Assembly (NCBI GenBank): GCA_013398275.1
Contig: VZSE01005034.1
Coordinates: forward strand, 1,756,173 to 1,820,172
DNA: 64,000 nucleotides
Direction: 5' to 3'
Origin: Promerops cafer
Lineage: Eukaryota; Chordata; Aves; Passeriformes; Nectariniidae
Shown here: positions 39,725 to 54,348 of the stretch, in pieces
Layout of the letters: each line of letters starts with the position of its first letter
How positions within the stretch are numbered: the first letter of the stretch is position 1
The notes under the pieces: model-generated
What the model was told of the DNA's origin: nothing
The model's input: the letters and a program-made list of their open reading frames with translations, nothing else
Databases searched by the model: none
Position numbers and translations under genes: made by a program

Positions 39725-42700
39725 TCAGTTTAGGATGTCATATAATATGGATAACTGACTGCAACCTCCTTATTTTCCATCGGTTTCTTCCAGGACAGAT
39801 GCACACGTGATGCTTCACTGCAAACTGAACAATAAAGTGGCCTCCTGCACATTTTACCTTCACTCCTAACTTCTCACATATGTATGTATCTCCATACCTA
39901 TAGGCCTGTTCATAAATTTCATATATTCTGCATCTATGTTCACAACATGCACTGGCAATTCTGGAATTATATTTTTTGTGCAACAGAAGGCATCTAAAAT
40001 GTAATGGCTATACCTTGAGCTTTTTATTCCAAAAGAGAGGAAACACAGTCAGGAAGACCAGGACAGTAGTGAATACATCTTTGATGCTGGTATTTTTCCA
40101 AGCACTGGTTCTTTTTAAAGAGTTATTCCAAGCTGGGGAATAGCACTAAACTTGAAAATACTGAGCTCTGTAATAGAGTTGCTGTATTCATTACTCTGAT
40201 GTAGCATTGGACTCGAGCTCTGATCTAGCATCTGTTTGAACCTCCGTGTTCTGTATAGGAGAGGGGGTGAAAGAGTCGGGGTCAAACCACAGATCTGCTG
40301 GTTTTCTCCATCTGCAGAGCTCCAGCTTCTCAGCACCATTTGGGAGGGGGACTTGTAGCCTACAGGGTAACTGTGCTGCTGGCCTCTTGCTATGTCTTCC
40401 TTGCCAAAAAAGAAAAAAAAAAACCCTTACAAAATACACATAGTGATGAGAAAGAGATCCCAGATACTGAGGAGCTTGTTGCTGTAGCTGCCCCCTTGCC
40501 TATTGAAAGGCAAAGCTCAGCAACGAAATCTGACTCGGGGTTGTTATAACCATGAACCATTTCTTTCTATGGAGCTGTGCAACAGACTGGAACTCAGGCA
40601 GTAAAAACTGCTTGTGTTGCCACCCACCAGGTGTCTAGAAGGTGGTCTGCTACACTACATGCACTGAATTAATAAGGCCACTATACCTAGAAAACCCAGA
40701 TAGTGATGTCTGACTTCCGCATACGAGAAACCAACACTTCAGAGCCACTCCCTCGTATGGATTTTATAACCAAATCCTAATTACTGATCAGTCCTTCTCA
40801 AAAATCTGCACTGAATCAAGCACACATTGGAATATTTAATTGGCAGAGTTAAAAGACATCAAATCCAATAATCAGCGTTGCAAGCAGAAACACAGACAAT
40901 GTATGATTTTAGTGACTAATATGTTGCTGTTATTTTCAATTCAAAAGACCAAATATGTACTATTTTCCCTATGTGTAGCATATGACAAAATCCAGATTAT
41001 ATGCACTTCAATTTTCATCTGTTTCCTATCAAACAGTCCACTTGCATTTCTCTCATAATAGTAAAAGCAAGGTTAAGCTGTTCAGCAACTGACTGTCACT
41101 TCCTGAGCCTGAGCTTTAATCTCACCTCAGACTATGTCCTATTACAACCAAGATAATGTATACGAAGTGATGGATCAATCCCTTTACTGTTCATAGAAAA
41201 ACTATGTATTTTTTTTATCGTACTCGAGAAAAAAATATGAAAAACAGATTTTGAGCTATTTAAAAGTGCCAGTTTCTTTAAAACCTAATTAAAGAATACA
41301 ATGATTGGCATCTTACTGGGACATTTGTATCAGGACACCCACTGGGAATTAAGTTCCATGTCCAGAATGTAAGCTCCTAAATATATTGGGCACATAATGG
41401 AAAGACTGATACTTCTTTAATGATGGCACCGCCAAGGTAATAAAACCTTACACCACAATGTTACCTCTTTATACCGAAAATATACAGAAATAAACAAATA
41501 GAACATGTTGAGGAATTATACAGAAACTCTGTTAAACATTTTAAAGGGTAATAAAAATGCCTTTAGCCCATTAAATGCACTCTACTGACTACATGAGCCA
41601 GTGCCAAAAACTATCAAAGATTTTACAAAGAAAAAGAATTTTTAAAAAAAGGTCTAAAAACTTGGTAGTGCATGTTCTCGCTGAATAATTAAATGAATGT
41701 GCTGGGCATAACCCAGGAAAAAGCATATGGGCCGTTTCATCTTACAGAAACCCAAGTGCACACACATATACATGCACACATTATGTAAACATATATATAT
41801 TTATACCCTCAAGCACGCTTGATATGGGCATGACAGCCCATGTGATAGTTTGCCAGGAATACGATACTATCAATTATCATTTTCCCCTTATCTATTCAAC
41901 AATGTAATTCTTCTGACTTCCTCTAAAATGTAAAACTCCAGAGTACATTCTAATGTTACGTTAAGAAACCTGAATCACCTATTAAAAAAATATTTTCCCT
42001 TTTCTCCATTATTTTTACTTCTAGCAGTTGAGCAAGTTTCTGCCCAGATGCAAAGAAGTGTCTCACAGTCCCAAACCCAATTTCTTCTGAGCACCGAAAT
42101 GTCCTGGGACATCGATTCTTTCCAGTTCTGCAAATGACACATCAAACCTAGAAATAAGTATTTCTTATTTTATTTCAGAACTGATTTATGACTAAAAAGA
42201 TTATGTATTACCTGTATTAATGTCTGTATCAATGTGATTTCTCTATCTCTTGTGCAGCAAATTCATGAGGCAAGATCCTAATCCTAGAATCAACCATTAA
42301 AATTACACCTATTGTAAATTCTTCTCAAAAGTAAACTTTTTACATAGAGCTAACAATTCCAGATGCTTTTCTATCCCTAAGCCTGTGGACCTCTTTCTAA
42401 ACTGCAATGCTTTGGGTTTTTATACTGTACATATGTCTAGTTGCAGTAATGAACACCTCAAACCTTGTGATTGCATTTGCTCTGGTATCTCTTTATGTGG
42501 CCAAAAGAGACAGGACAAGCCCTGTGCATTAAATAATTATTGGAAAACTATATGAATCCAAATGATACTTTCCTTCAAGCTTCTGAGATCATTTCTCTGT
42601 TTTACATCTTCCTTGTAAAGATTATCTTTCATCAGAATTTCACGTGCTATACTAAATGAAAACAACAACCCACAATGAGCTGAACTCTCTGCCACATACA

Positions 42701-44218
42701 AATTGCAATCCATTATATTTTACCTCTTGAATGATGACAAGGGACTTTTCTGTCATGTTATTCTCAAGTCAGCTGTCTTTTTAAGGATCCAAAATACATA
42801 AAGCATCTCCTGGAGTCACTCTAACTTAGTTCTGATCCTTTAAGCAACAGTTTTATAAAATAAATCACTATCTTGAAGTAAAAGGATTTGGGTAACTCTG
42901 TGTAGGTGAAGAGGAAATTGATGACTTGCTTGGAAAAATCCAAAGACAAAGGAAGCACAGATGAAAATTTTCACTTTGCTATTTGAAACAACCACAAAAG
43001 GTTGGGAAGTCAGACTGGGATTACTCCAGCAACTGTGTACACTCCTCTCTTTGCACAGGAATGGTAATTTAATCTATTTACAGTGACTTGTACCGTGACC
43101 TCTGGAAGGCGTCACAATAAACTCAGAAAGGATCTATGAAAAACATGTTTGAAAAATTCATATCTAACCAAACGACAAAAAGTTTGGCTTCCTGTTTGAA
43201 ACAGATGGAAGAGATTTCATATAAAGCCCATGTAGTTTCATTTTCTTGTGTTCAAACCCAAAACAGCTGAGGTCTAAGTGACTTTAAATCACTAAATAGT
43301 CATTTTTTCCCTTTACCTAATTTAATTTTTCTCTTGCTGTTGAATTTATGCAACCTTCAGCTGCTAAGCTAATATGTGGCATGTGACCTTCATGGAGTTT
43401 TCCATGAACATTGCTATGTAGGGATAGCAGGTTAAAACAAGATGTACACACACATGGAGGCAAGAGTAAGCATCTCCCCTAAGCTCATTCTAACAGCTTG
43501 GGGCAACTGAAGCAATATTTTCCTGAAGAGTTTGAAATACTATGGATGGCACAAGCGTAAGATTTCATATTCGGTCTCTTATACATTCAGTTTTCTCCAG
43601 ACATGTTGTTGTAATCGTGTAAGTAATAACAACACAAAATAATTGACAGGGGGAAAAGAGGGTATATAATAAGGATTAGCAGCACAGATAGTTTCTTATC
43701 AGCCAAACCAGGAATAAGAATATAGACATGAGTAAGAATTTCCTAGATAACGTTTGGCAGCTGGCGTAAATCATAGGTAGGATGAATGAGGTGAACCTGG
43801 AATTATTGCAGATTGGCTCTTCTGCTTTAGCAATAACTAAAGAGCTCATAATGCTGATCCTGCATAGAGTATTATCATTAATACACATAGCTCAACCTAC
43901 TAAGTTAATACAGCCCACACTATCCTGTTAATTCATTTGCCAAGCTAATCAGTCATTAACCACTCTTGTGTTTCGTCATTTATTTAATTTCCACATTTTG
44001 TAATATTTTCATTTGCACCTAAAATCATAGAAGGCTATTAATGAAATGGAAGGTGGTTTGATATGGTATTTTCAGCAACATTTCCTGGAAAGTGTGTAAA
44101 ATCATATATTAATCCAGTTAAGTCCTTGCTTTCCATCAAGGAGAGCATTTCTCGCACATAAACGCACAAAATTTTGCCTGAAAGTGTGAAATTAAAGTTA
44201 TAATTCTTTGTCTTCTTG
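39725..44218. other. non-coding stretch, no gene seen
   Basis: AT-rich unique sequence. It contains CA/TA-rich microsatellite-like sequence near 41758-41805. The block at about 43.9-44.1 kb is rich in TAAT cores and could be regulatory, but nothing can be shown from one sequence. Confidence 0.55.
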
Positions 44219-44395
44219 ATAGGATCACAGAATAATTCAGTTTGGAAGTCACCTGCTGAAGTGTCTGGCCTAGCCTCCTGCTAGAAGTGAGGCCACACCA
44301 GCTTGCTCAGGGATTCAGAGATTCAGTTGGGACTCAAAAACTTTAAGGAATGGAGATTACACAACCTCTCTGAGCAACACAATATCCCAATAAGA
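44219..44395 (-). mobile_element. CR1 LINE 3' fragment
   Basis: A reverse-oriented, decayed CR1 end. The plus strand shows 'atcacagaataattcagttt', 'ggcctagcctcctgctagaa', 'cagcttgctcaggga' and 'acaacctctctgagcaac'. These match the antisense CR1 3' region with many substitutions and small indels, so it is an old insertion. Confidence 0.85.
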
Positions 44396-47300
44396 TAATA
44401 CAGTGCAAATAATTTCATGGGCAAATCCATAAGCCACACTCTTTCAAGATGTACATCCTTTTACTATATATCCTCAAAAGCAAGAGAATAAAAAAGAACT
44501 GAAAAACATCCATTTTAATTTTTCACACATTTAGTTTTCCATTAGTTGAACTTTATAAAACTTATCAGTGTGAGGCTTTTCGTACTTGTGATCCAAAATA
44601 CATATGTTGGAAAATTAATGGGGTGTTTTTACAAATCGAAGATATTTCTCTCAACAGTTGCATCTGAACTTACCTGAGAGCCCTGGGACTGCATGCCCTG
44701 GTTCCAGATGTACCTCTCTTTGCCCACAGAGTGTATAATAGCAATAATAATAGCACCAGCCTGGTGTGTGAGCCCAGCCTGCTGCTCTCCCTGTGGCCTG
44801 CTGCGAATGAACACAATTGCTCAGCTGACATTTTCACTATTCTTGAAAGCAAAGCTCAGCAAGACCATTTAGTCAACCTGATTTTACAAAAAAGATCACA
44901 TATTAACTTCAGCTCTTTCTGCTACAAGAACTTCATCATCTATAGCAGTTTTATATAGCACTTTTATTTTTTTTCCTGTGAGCTTGTGATAGTGTTTTGT
45001 TTCTCCCCAGAGATAGTAGAAAAGGACCTGATGAGGGCCATGAAACTTCTGCTGCATTGCAGAGGAGTTTTTAAGAAAGGTCCTGCTAGTTGGCTATTTT
45101 TATTTTCTGGCATCATTAGATGACTGGAAAAATGCCCTGAAAAATTGAGTCCAGGCACATTGACTTCAGAAATTGTTATATATTAACCAGAAATTTCCTC
45201 TTTCCCCACCTACTTTTAAAATTTTTAACAGTGGAATATATTGAAACATGCAGAGGACTGTAAGATGGCCAAGAGGACTTACATAAAACTCACTTAAATG
45301 ATCCACTTCTGCAGCGGAATAAATCAGAGGAAATATCAGCTAGGAAAGAGGATGTCTAAAGAAAGTGTCTGTAAACTGCTAGTTTAAAAAAAGTGTGATA
45401 TCCCTTTCAATTCCCCTTTTTCTCCTCTCCAAGAGCTGTTAATTGGATTGCTTTCAGAAAGACTCCCATCAAATCCATTTTACTCTGTAGAAACAAACAA
45501 AGAAAGAAGTCACCCTTTCCCTTGGACCAGCACAGGATGTTTGCAGGCTGAGTACTTGAAGGGCAGATTTGTCCTTTGTTGTTGCATTCAAACGCAGCCG
45601 CTTCACGTTGGGTAACAAGCATCTCCTGGGAGATGTGACAAGTGTTGAAATGTGTATGGCAAACCTCATTCATCTGCCAGATCACTGCCCCCTGCATTTC
45701 ACAGCCCAGCATCTTTTGTCTGTGGGGAGGAAGGGAGTGGAGTGCCTCCAAGATGAGGGCAAGGTTGGAAAGTGCGATCAGAGAATGCGCTGGCATCTGT
45801 TAGGAGCACAGGGAGCTGGAATGAGATTTCTAAGAACTCCCGTGACCGTTTATAACCACGTATTCCAAGAAAACTCCCAATACAGTCACCGTCGTGAACA
45901 AAGACTGCAGGCTGTAAGCAGCAGATGAGCTAACCTTCCTGCCTTTTGGGGCATATTTCCTTTGGCCTGGAGCAGGGATAGCCACCCTAGGGCAAGGTGG
46001 GGAGGCACCGGGGGGGAACGGGATGAGCGGGTGGCTCCTGCCCTGCCTTTGAAGCCAGGGCACAGGAGAGAGAACAGGACTGAAGTGTTCATCACTGGAA
46101 CGGCAATCGCAGCCAGGCTGCTCCCACCCACCCTGCTCCTGTGGCTCCTAAACTGACCAAGGCTGGGGACACTACAGCAATACCTCTCCTGAGGGCTTGG
46201 CTTCAGCCACAGCTGCCCTGCGGCACAGAGTGGACGTGCACCTTTTTGGCTCATTTTGTGCCCAAGGACAGGCAGAGGGGGAGCCCCAGGAGATGCCACA
46301 CACGTCCCAACTGCCTCTCTTATTCCAGCTTCTCAGTGTTAGTGTTTTGGAAGAAAAAGCCCCATACTCTGCTGACAATCCTAGCACCCAGCAAGCAGGC
46401 AGTGCAACCACCACTTTAACTGCTTTCCTCAAAATACCCTCAGAGCCTGAGTTTTGGCTTCACTGGCATTTGACTAATCATATCAAAGTCCTTACCTATG
46501 CTTTGTTTCTGTTTTTATTTGCCCCCATAATACTAGCTTCAGATGTCACTGTTTTGCTTACTTTTTAATTAAAGACTTTGACATTTTTAAGCCACTTTAT
46601 ATTTCCTATCTTGGCGATATTCAAAGAAAGACTACACAGATGGGCAAATAATCATACCAAGATCTGAGGCAGCTCTTCCCTTCATCTTGGTCCACTTGGG
46701 TAAACTCACACCACATGCCAGAGTGAACTATTCTTGTAAAGAAGACAAGAGCTGTAAATCCCTGCTGAAACTTATTTAGGAAGCGTAATTTTGGCAACGC
46801 ATAAGTGCCATATATTAAATATAGTACAGGTGAAATTTGCTGGGAAGGGCTCTGACATTTGTAAGTTAGACAGACGGTACCCATTAGAGAGGCTCCAAAT
46901 TCTGAGCAAATGTAAGATGATATAATTTTATATATAATTTATACAATTTTACATGTAGTCTCTTCAGAAAGAAACACCAAACCCTTTTCAATTCCACAAT
47001 CTCTGGCCTTAAAATTAAATAAATTCCCTTCAGTTATTCCTAGGTATTCCGTATGCAAAGGCACTGTAATATTTTCTCATATCTGAATAGGTGTTCTTGG
47101 ACAGTATCTTTAAGTGGGCTGTGCTAAGATGCAAACATTTACTGTCTCCTTTCTCCTTTACAAAGCACCTGCATCTGTCTTCCTCGTGTTTCCCCAGGGA
47201 GAAGGGAAGCTGGGAGCACCACAAAACAGCAATGGCAGCCTGAACCACCTCTGAAATGCAAGCATGATAAATGTGATGGGGCTGATCTTACCTTGGGTGG

Positions 47301-49139
47301 TCATGAATTAGGAACCACAGCTGCAGTACCTAGTTTTGTTGAAGATACCCATGTCCTTCCTCGCCCTATTGCAAAGATTTTACGTCACAGTTGGCAAGTT
47401 ATGCCAGCAAGCTGTAGGACATCAGTTGTGCTAGAATAATTTGCCACTGAATTAAGTTTCTCTGTAAACTTTTTATTTCTTACTGTGCTCTAGTGGATTG
47501 GGGGGGCACCTGAGACTCACTTGTAAAACTGCAGGTGTTGGGTTTCTAGCACACAGACTAATTCTCACACGGAGTTTTAAAAGTTAAAGCCACTTCCCAC
47601 ATGAAGGTGGTCTAATTCCTGGCAGGTAAGTGGCTGCTTGGCCACTTGGTCCTGTTGTAGTCCTTTCCATGGCACTGCCTTTGGCTCCTCCATGGCACTG
47701 CAGAAGGAAAACCATGCCTGCCAGCTGGGCAGACTAGTGAACACAGCCCAGGACATCATGCATGGAAAAACCTCTCCAACTCAAGTGGGGAAACTCTGAC
47801 AGAGCACAAGGGGTTTTAAGATATCCCCTAGAAAACCAGCAGCTCCTTTCTTGGTTACCAGCAGTTGCAGCCATCTAGGCCAAGCTCTGTGGCAATTGCA
47901 CAGTTCCTGTCTCTGCTGCTGTGTCTGCAACAGAACCAAACCTAACCAGCTTCAGATGGCCTCTTTTCTCTTCACATCATCTGTAAGTATTTATTTCCTC
48001 CTCTAATTCCAGCATAAAACTCCCGTAGCTTGAATCTGCCCGGCTCTGGATCAGTGACATGTTTTAGATTTGACATCTTAGACCTCCGTGCAACAAGAAC
48101 TGAGAGGTCACTGCTGCTGACCTGAAGGCAGCTTTGTTACTCCACATGGACACAGACCTGGGAAGCAGCAGGATAGCACAGTCCCAATGAGTGCAGCTCT
48201 TCTGAGCTATGCAAATGTATCATTTCAAATACAAAATATGTCAGTGGTCCATAACCAAAAATTGCCATTTGCTGGCTCTCAGGCAGCCATAACTTTCAGG
48301 AGAAGAGTCACACAAGATTCACATAAGCAATTGTACTGATTCAACATCACTTACATCTGTTACCATCTTTAAATTCAGACATGCAATGTAATAATAATGT
48401 TATGAATCATTTTGCTAAAACCCACCTTCTACACATAATGACAAATGTGAGTAGCTTAGAAAATGTGCAGATTTCCTGGATCTGCACACAAGAGAAGAAG
48501 CCTGCTCAATTTCAAAGCAATAATAATTTTTTAAAAATGGTTTGGAATATAAACATTGATAAACTTGCCTTACAAATATTATTTTAAAGATGCCTGTGAC
48601 AGACTGCTTGAAGCCAAAGCCTAATACAGCAGTTACCTTCAAGGGGACTTCCTTACATGTTTAAGAGGAAGCACGTGCTTCAGGGCTTTGCTAGGTTCCA
48701 GGCACACTGCCTTACAACAAGCACAGTGCTACCTGCAGTCTCTGCCTTTTTCCAGCGGGCATTTCCCTGTCCAAATCCCAGGCCACAAATCCCAGAGTGC
48801 TGTAACAGAGCTGCTCTCAGTTGGTCTGAGTGATCAAGAATGAGAGAAGGGCTGCAGGCTGTGCTTTGTGTTTTACATCTTTATGAGGCAGAACATAAGG
48901 TTTTCTATTCTGTGCATACATATGCAGGGTATTATCCATATGACAACCATAACAAAAGAAAGAAAATTAAAACCAGACTTACTGGAATTAATACAAAATA
49001 AACAGTTTGCTTAATATCTCTGGCTAATTTATCTTATGACAAAAGTGAAGCAAATGCTTCCGTCTAAGCTTGGGGGTGGTGGTGTAGAGTAGGAAAAAAG
49101 CAAAATATTTAGCTTACCTCACCTGAAAGCAATCTCCTC
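44396..49139. other. non-coding stretch, no gene seen
   Basis: Contains a moderately GC-richer segment (about 45.57-46.32 kb) with scattered CpGs and overlapping ORFs on both strands up to 137 codons. None has a recognisable motif. The remainder is AT-rich without repeats I can name. Confidence 0.5.
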
Positions 49140-49270
49140 TTTGACTTGTTTTGCTTGAATTGCCAGCACCACTTCTTCTCCAGGATCATCAATTTCTTCT
49201 CCATCTCTAGTTGCTCTTTTCCATGGAGCTGCATGGTATTTAGTTGCTGGCTGGGGTTGAACCATGGCAG
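49140..49270 (+). mobile_element. LTR 3'-end fragment, same family as at 4.3 kb
   Basis: The last 45 bases or so ('gagctgcatggtatttagtt' then 'gctggctggggttgaaccat') closely match the 3' end of the avian LTR family seen at 4280-4713. Upstream pieces ('cttgttttgcttg', 'caatttcttctccatct') match weaker, shortened parts of the same LTR. Much of the middle appears deleted. The call rests on recognition from memory and a short match. Confidence 0.5.
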
Positions 49271-52200
49271 GTCTTCATTTCTGTAGCTGCACAGACACAA
49301 GCCCTATAGATTTTACACTACTCAGGTCATATCACTGACTGCTGTGCTTGGCCTTTGCTGCTAATAAATATTCTCTCGGATTTACTTTCATTTCCCAAAC
49401 CTCTAACAGTTTGAGCTTTGAACCAGACCAAGAGCATTGATAAAAACACAATAGCATTTGTCTTTGCTGTATGGATTATTATCCATTAGAAGAACATCTG
49501 TAAGGCTGAAAAGTAAGACCCTGTTAGGTAGCAGATGGTGCCAATTCAGTCCTCTTTGGATACATCCTCTGGCTACTGCATGCTCTGGTTTTCCATAGCA
49601 AACATGCAAGGCATGTTTTGGCTGAGATGTAGATTCTAATTTTTAAGGGTGCTGGAACTCAAATGAACAAGCTCCCAGAAAGCTGATTGATCAAAACTAA
49701 AGTAAATTTACACTATTTTTGTTATTATTTATAAACATCAAACTGTGTATAATTAGAGAAAACAGTCTTCTCATGCAGCATGTTGGTCTCACCTAACACA
49801 ATCACATTACCAAGTTCTTTGGTAAGGAACAGGGAGCACACTGATGGATAAATATTTGTTTGTGTGGTTCTTGTCCCATTTTCTCTGTGATCAAATGCAC
49901 TTCTTTGAGCTAAGCTACGTCCTTCACTCCCAAACACTGAAAATGCTGGGTGCATTAAAAGGTTCTCCAAGTTCATCCCACATGCTTTTCAGAGCCCCAT
50001 CTCTATCCTGCCTCATGAGGGCCTGCTGGGGCTGGACAGGCTCCAGGTGAAGGAAACTTGGACAAGGAGGAAAAAGCAGAAGCTCCTGAATGCTTCCTCT
50101 AGCCGTGGTCCAGGACAAAAGCCTGGCTGAAGCGGAGTTGCCCGAGACTGCGCAAGGTGAGGCGTTTCACTGCTCCAGCATCCCCATCAACCAGCTGTGG
50201 CACGCAGCAGTGCAGAGCCAGCTCAAACCACAGCTGGGGCAGGTGGCCAGGGAAGGGGCAGGGCATCCTTCCAGATGGACAGGAACTCCAACAAGGCAGC
50301 ACTGACAAAATGACAAAGGAGAGATCAGATCCTCAAGCAGTTAATAATATCCAGCTGAAATAGATGAGGATATGAAATCTATGCAAATGTTCATAACCTA
50401 CTGACCCAAAGAAGCAATGGATTTGTTTATCCATGAGCTACACCAGAAAGCTTCCAGAAATGATTCAGCTTCCAAAGCAGCTGGATGCCCCTTGCACAGG
50501 GACATGGTTTAGCTCTGGCACTCAGTGCCTCACTGAACAGCATTTTAAACAGCATTTGGAGAACAGAGGCTCCAACTTTACACATAGCAATACACAAAAA
50601 ACTTCATGTTAGTGATGAGGTGAGGTTTTGCAATCCATTTCATCCCCCCCAAGTTATGGTACTGCACAAGGGCTGCAGAAGCTTGAGGTGCATTTCGCTC
50701 TCACAGCCCCACGAAGCTGCTGTGCAAAACCTGCTAAAGTGGACTTTAGCAGAGGTGGCCATGCCAAGAGCTGGAAGAAGTTCAGAGATGCAAAGCCCAG
50801 GGGGAATTTGAGATAGGGCTGCTACCTACAAACAGCACAGAATGGGATGGTGTAATTTGAAGCAGCAGCTGGCACTGTAAAGTTGAACAAATCTCACTTC
50901 AGCCTCTGGGCAGCCCCAGATCAGCTGATGACAAAAAAGGATTTGCTTGTGCTTATGTACATCATGAAGATTATAAAAAGCTATTTGACCTCAAAGAAAA
51001 AAGCTGTCAGAAAAAAAATGCGCACAATTTGGTGATGAATATAAATGTAGAATAGAGAGCGAAAAGTCCCTTCCCATGAGGCGGCAAGGCCTGTGTGCCC
51101 CTTAGGTTCCCCTTAGGGGCATCCTCAGCTCCTGCCTGCTGTTTTACCTTGCCATGCCCAAATCATCCCGCTTTTTCAGACCATGTGCTCATCAATTTTT
51201 GACAAGAAACAACTGACAAAACAGCCTGACTTGCACAAGCTCTTGGCCTGTTTCTGAACTGTTTCCTACTGTCACCTCCTCTTTCCTCCTGTCACTGTGC
51301 CCTGAGTCCTGCCCTCTGCTGCAGCTCACTTTTCCCTCCTTTCTTTACAGTGACTGAAAGCACAACTAAAAATTTCTGTGCAGCACACCTTTTCTCCCCT
51401 CCAGGAGAAAGATGGGCACTTACTCTATGTACATCATGGCAAGACATGAAGGACAGAATAGCAAACACTGTTACTGTTCAAAGAAACTGATTTGAATATC
51501 AATTTCCATTCTGGTTGATTCTGCAAACCCCTGCCAGGAAGAAGTTAGAGTCTTCTCTCAACATGCTCCCTGAAAAATAAGTAAGTCATTACATTAACAT
51601 AGACACATATTGATAAGAGTAGGCTCAAACTTGCCCTCAAGAGTGATTATCCTTGAATGTATACTAATTTAAAAACCTAACCTATATATAAGCCTCCGAA
51701 GATGTATTTTTGGGTCTCTGGATGTGGGAGAACAAAGGGTCAGGGTCACCAGGGTGCTGCTGCTCTGGGGGAGAGGAGATGAACGGCGGAGAGGCAGCAA
51801 GCAGGGGCATTTGCTGGGATGGATTGGCTGGGACTGTAGATCCTGCCAGCAGCAGGACCTATCCAAGGAAGAAGCTGAGGTCTGGATGTAGGTGGCAATC
51901 CACAGTTCCCATATATTGATTTTCATGTAACCGTTTGCACCCTTTGCGTAGCAGAGCAAAGATCATCACATTGCTCCCATCACATTCCAAATTATAACTC
52001 CCAGTTCCATGGTAATACATCATGCTGTATAAATAGCGATGCAGTGCTCCCACAAGACACCACAATCCTTGAATGCTAATCACCACTGAGCAGAAAAACA
52101 CAAGATTCTCCTACTTACAGCCATGCAACTGCCTTTAAGATGAATATGGTATTAGGAAACTTAGGGCAAAGCTCTACAACCTTGTAAAAGACTTTTTTTG

Positions 52201-53864
52201 GGGGGGGCACCCAAAATATCATAGGCTTCATCAGAGCACACTCAGAAACTGATTGCCACCACAGACACCCACTTGGAAAAAATAAAAAAGAAGCATCAAA
52301 AAATAACATGAAAGATTTAAAGACAAATTTGCAGCCTTATTGTAGCATCATTTAACTTCCATTTATACACACTGATTTCTTTCAGAGAAAGTCCAGCCTA
52401 TTTTCTTCTCCAGATAACACTTGCCTGAATTTCCCAGTAATCCTCTACTGATTGTCAGTGGGTAGCAAGTGTGGAAAAACTAGTCACATGGCAGATGAAC
52501 TTCACTGTGGTTGTTCAAAGCGAAGTCTAAGTCCAAGATTGGATCCTAGGTAAAAGGAAATAGTGATAAAACCAAGGATCAAATCCTTAATTCTGAGCTT
52601 GCTCACTGGACAAATGTAAGCATAAAATTAAAGTAGCTTTGATACCAGTAATTTTTAACTTGGAGGGAAGTAAGTTGAAATCAGTTACGTTGTACCTGTT
52701 TAGGTATCCATGATTTTGCTGTTATACTTTTTCATGTGTTTCCCTTTTGCTTGATGGATTTCAAGGGAAATAAAGACTTTATATGGGATATAATTACATT
52801 TTGGTCTAGTATCTCAAGTTATTTTTCCAGCAGAAACTTCTGGGTGGGAAAACTTGACACTTCAAAAAACATGCCAAAATTTAGTGCAAGTTTGTATTTA
52901 CCAAAGGAACATCTGACATTTCACTGATGCATCACAAAGAGAAATAAGGGACACACCTGACAGGATTATCTTGTAATGAAGTATTTTAAAACAAACAATG
53001 GCACTGCCCAACAGTAAGAAAAAGCAAAGCAAAGGCAGGAGAACTGAAAAGGAAACAACTCTGATCTATGGAAAGTGTGAATATTACTCAGAACACAATG
53101 ACACAATCCTTCATCTCACAGTACAGCAGAAAGCTTGGACAAAAGCATATCCAAAATGCTGGATATTTTTAAATAGGTCAAGGTATTTTTAGTGCAAATA
53201 CAAAAGTGCTTTATCACAATTGCATACCCTATCATCTTAAGTATTTTTAAAAATCAGCCATGCATAAATTTTAGTGTGGTGATTTTAAATTTCTTTAGAG
53301 ACGTTTTTGCTTTCACTCCACCTTATTATAACATGCCTTTCTCACACAGCTTTCACGAGACCTCTAAAGACACAGTGTTTTTTATGCCCAAACTGCCATA
53401 TATAAAATAGACTGGGGCTTATCAGAGATTTGCGCTATTTTTCAGTTTCCTATCTAAGCCAACTTCAACTTTCCTGGCAAATGATAATGAAAAGGACCAT
53501 TAAGCAAAGAAATGAAGAGTAATATAAAAGCTCATTATAAGCCTGATTCATAAAATTACAAGCTGTGGTGTGCAGCATGCACAAGTAAAACTGAAAACCA
53601 AGTTCAAGCATACCAAACGAGATTATAAATTAGCTGTTGTTTTTTGTCTGAGAAAAGCCATTCTTTAATGACCTTGGAAACACAGCTAAATATTTTCTTT
53701 CATAAATTCAAGAAAAAGCCATACCACTTTTGAGACTTCTGCTGGGCAGCCTTTTCTCGTCTCTCCTTTCCTCTTTTAAATTTTAAATACTGCATAGGAA
53801 CCATTTGCTCTGTGAGGTTCCCATAGTTAGGACCAAACTCTTCTCAGAGGAATTTTGGCACCTT

Positions 53865-54160
53865 ATTAATTAGCTGGTTATGAGAAGGAGCTGCACTCTT
53901 TCAGTGACTCCTATTTCACCATCAGTAAAGTGTGATACCATAATAAATTTCCATCAAGCAAACTATTTCTGGTAATTCCCCCTAATTAACACCAGACTGC
54001 TAATAATAAATTAGGCCCTATGTGTTTCTGATATAACCAAGATCTTGTCTGAGCACAAGATATTAACCAACATCCCAAGAAAGTAAAACTTGAACCTAAA
54101 TTAAGCCTTTGCTGGTAAAAGGATTTATATGCAATTTTGTGAGAAACCCTTTGAAGATCT
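53865..54160. other. candidate conserved non-coding element
   Basis: Unique AT-rich sequence with repeated TAATTA/CTAATTA cores ('ttattaattagctgg', 'ccctaattaacacc', 'aataaattaggcc'), lacking repeat decay. It resembles homeodomain-type enhancers. Conservation is untested. Confidence 0.2.
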
Positions 54161-54327
54161 CATATAGGGCATTTTGACCAGCAAATATTTTGAGTGACAG
54201 AGAGATTTGTTCTGTGCTGAGCAGTGAAAGTGGATTTATTGTGAAAACACACCATTGCATTTTAAGCCTATAAATCTTACACTGGATTACAGCATCTTAA
54301 CGAATGAATGACAGACCTCTTTTCTTA

Positions 54328-54348
54328 TTTTTTTTTTTTTTTTTTTTT
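54328..54348. repeat. poly(T) tract, T21
   Basis: The longest mononucleotide run in the window: 21 T. Confidence 0.95.

Noticed and set aside
50050..50310. GC-richer patch with a donor-like 'caaggtgagg' and ORFs on both strands
   Set aside because: No matching acceptor, no family similarity and no CpG island; not supported as an exon.
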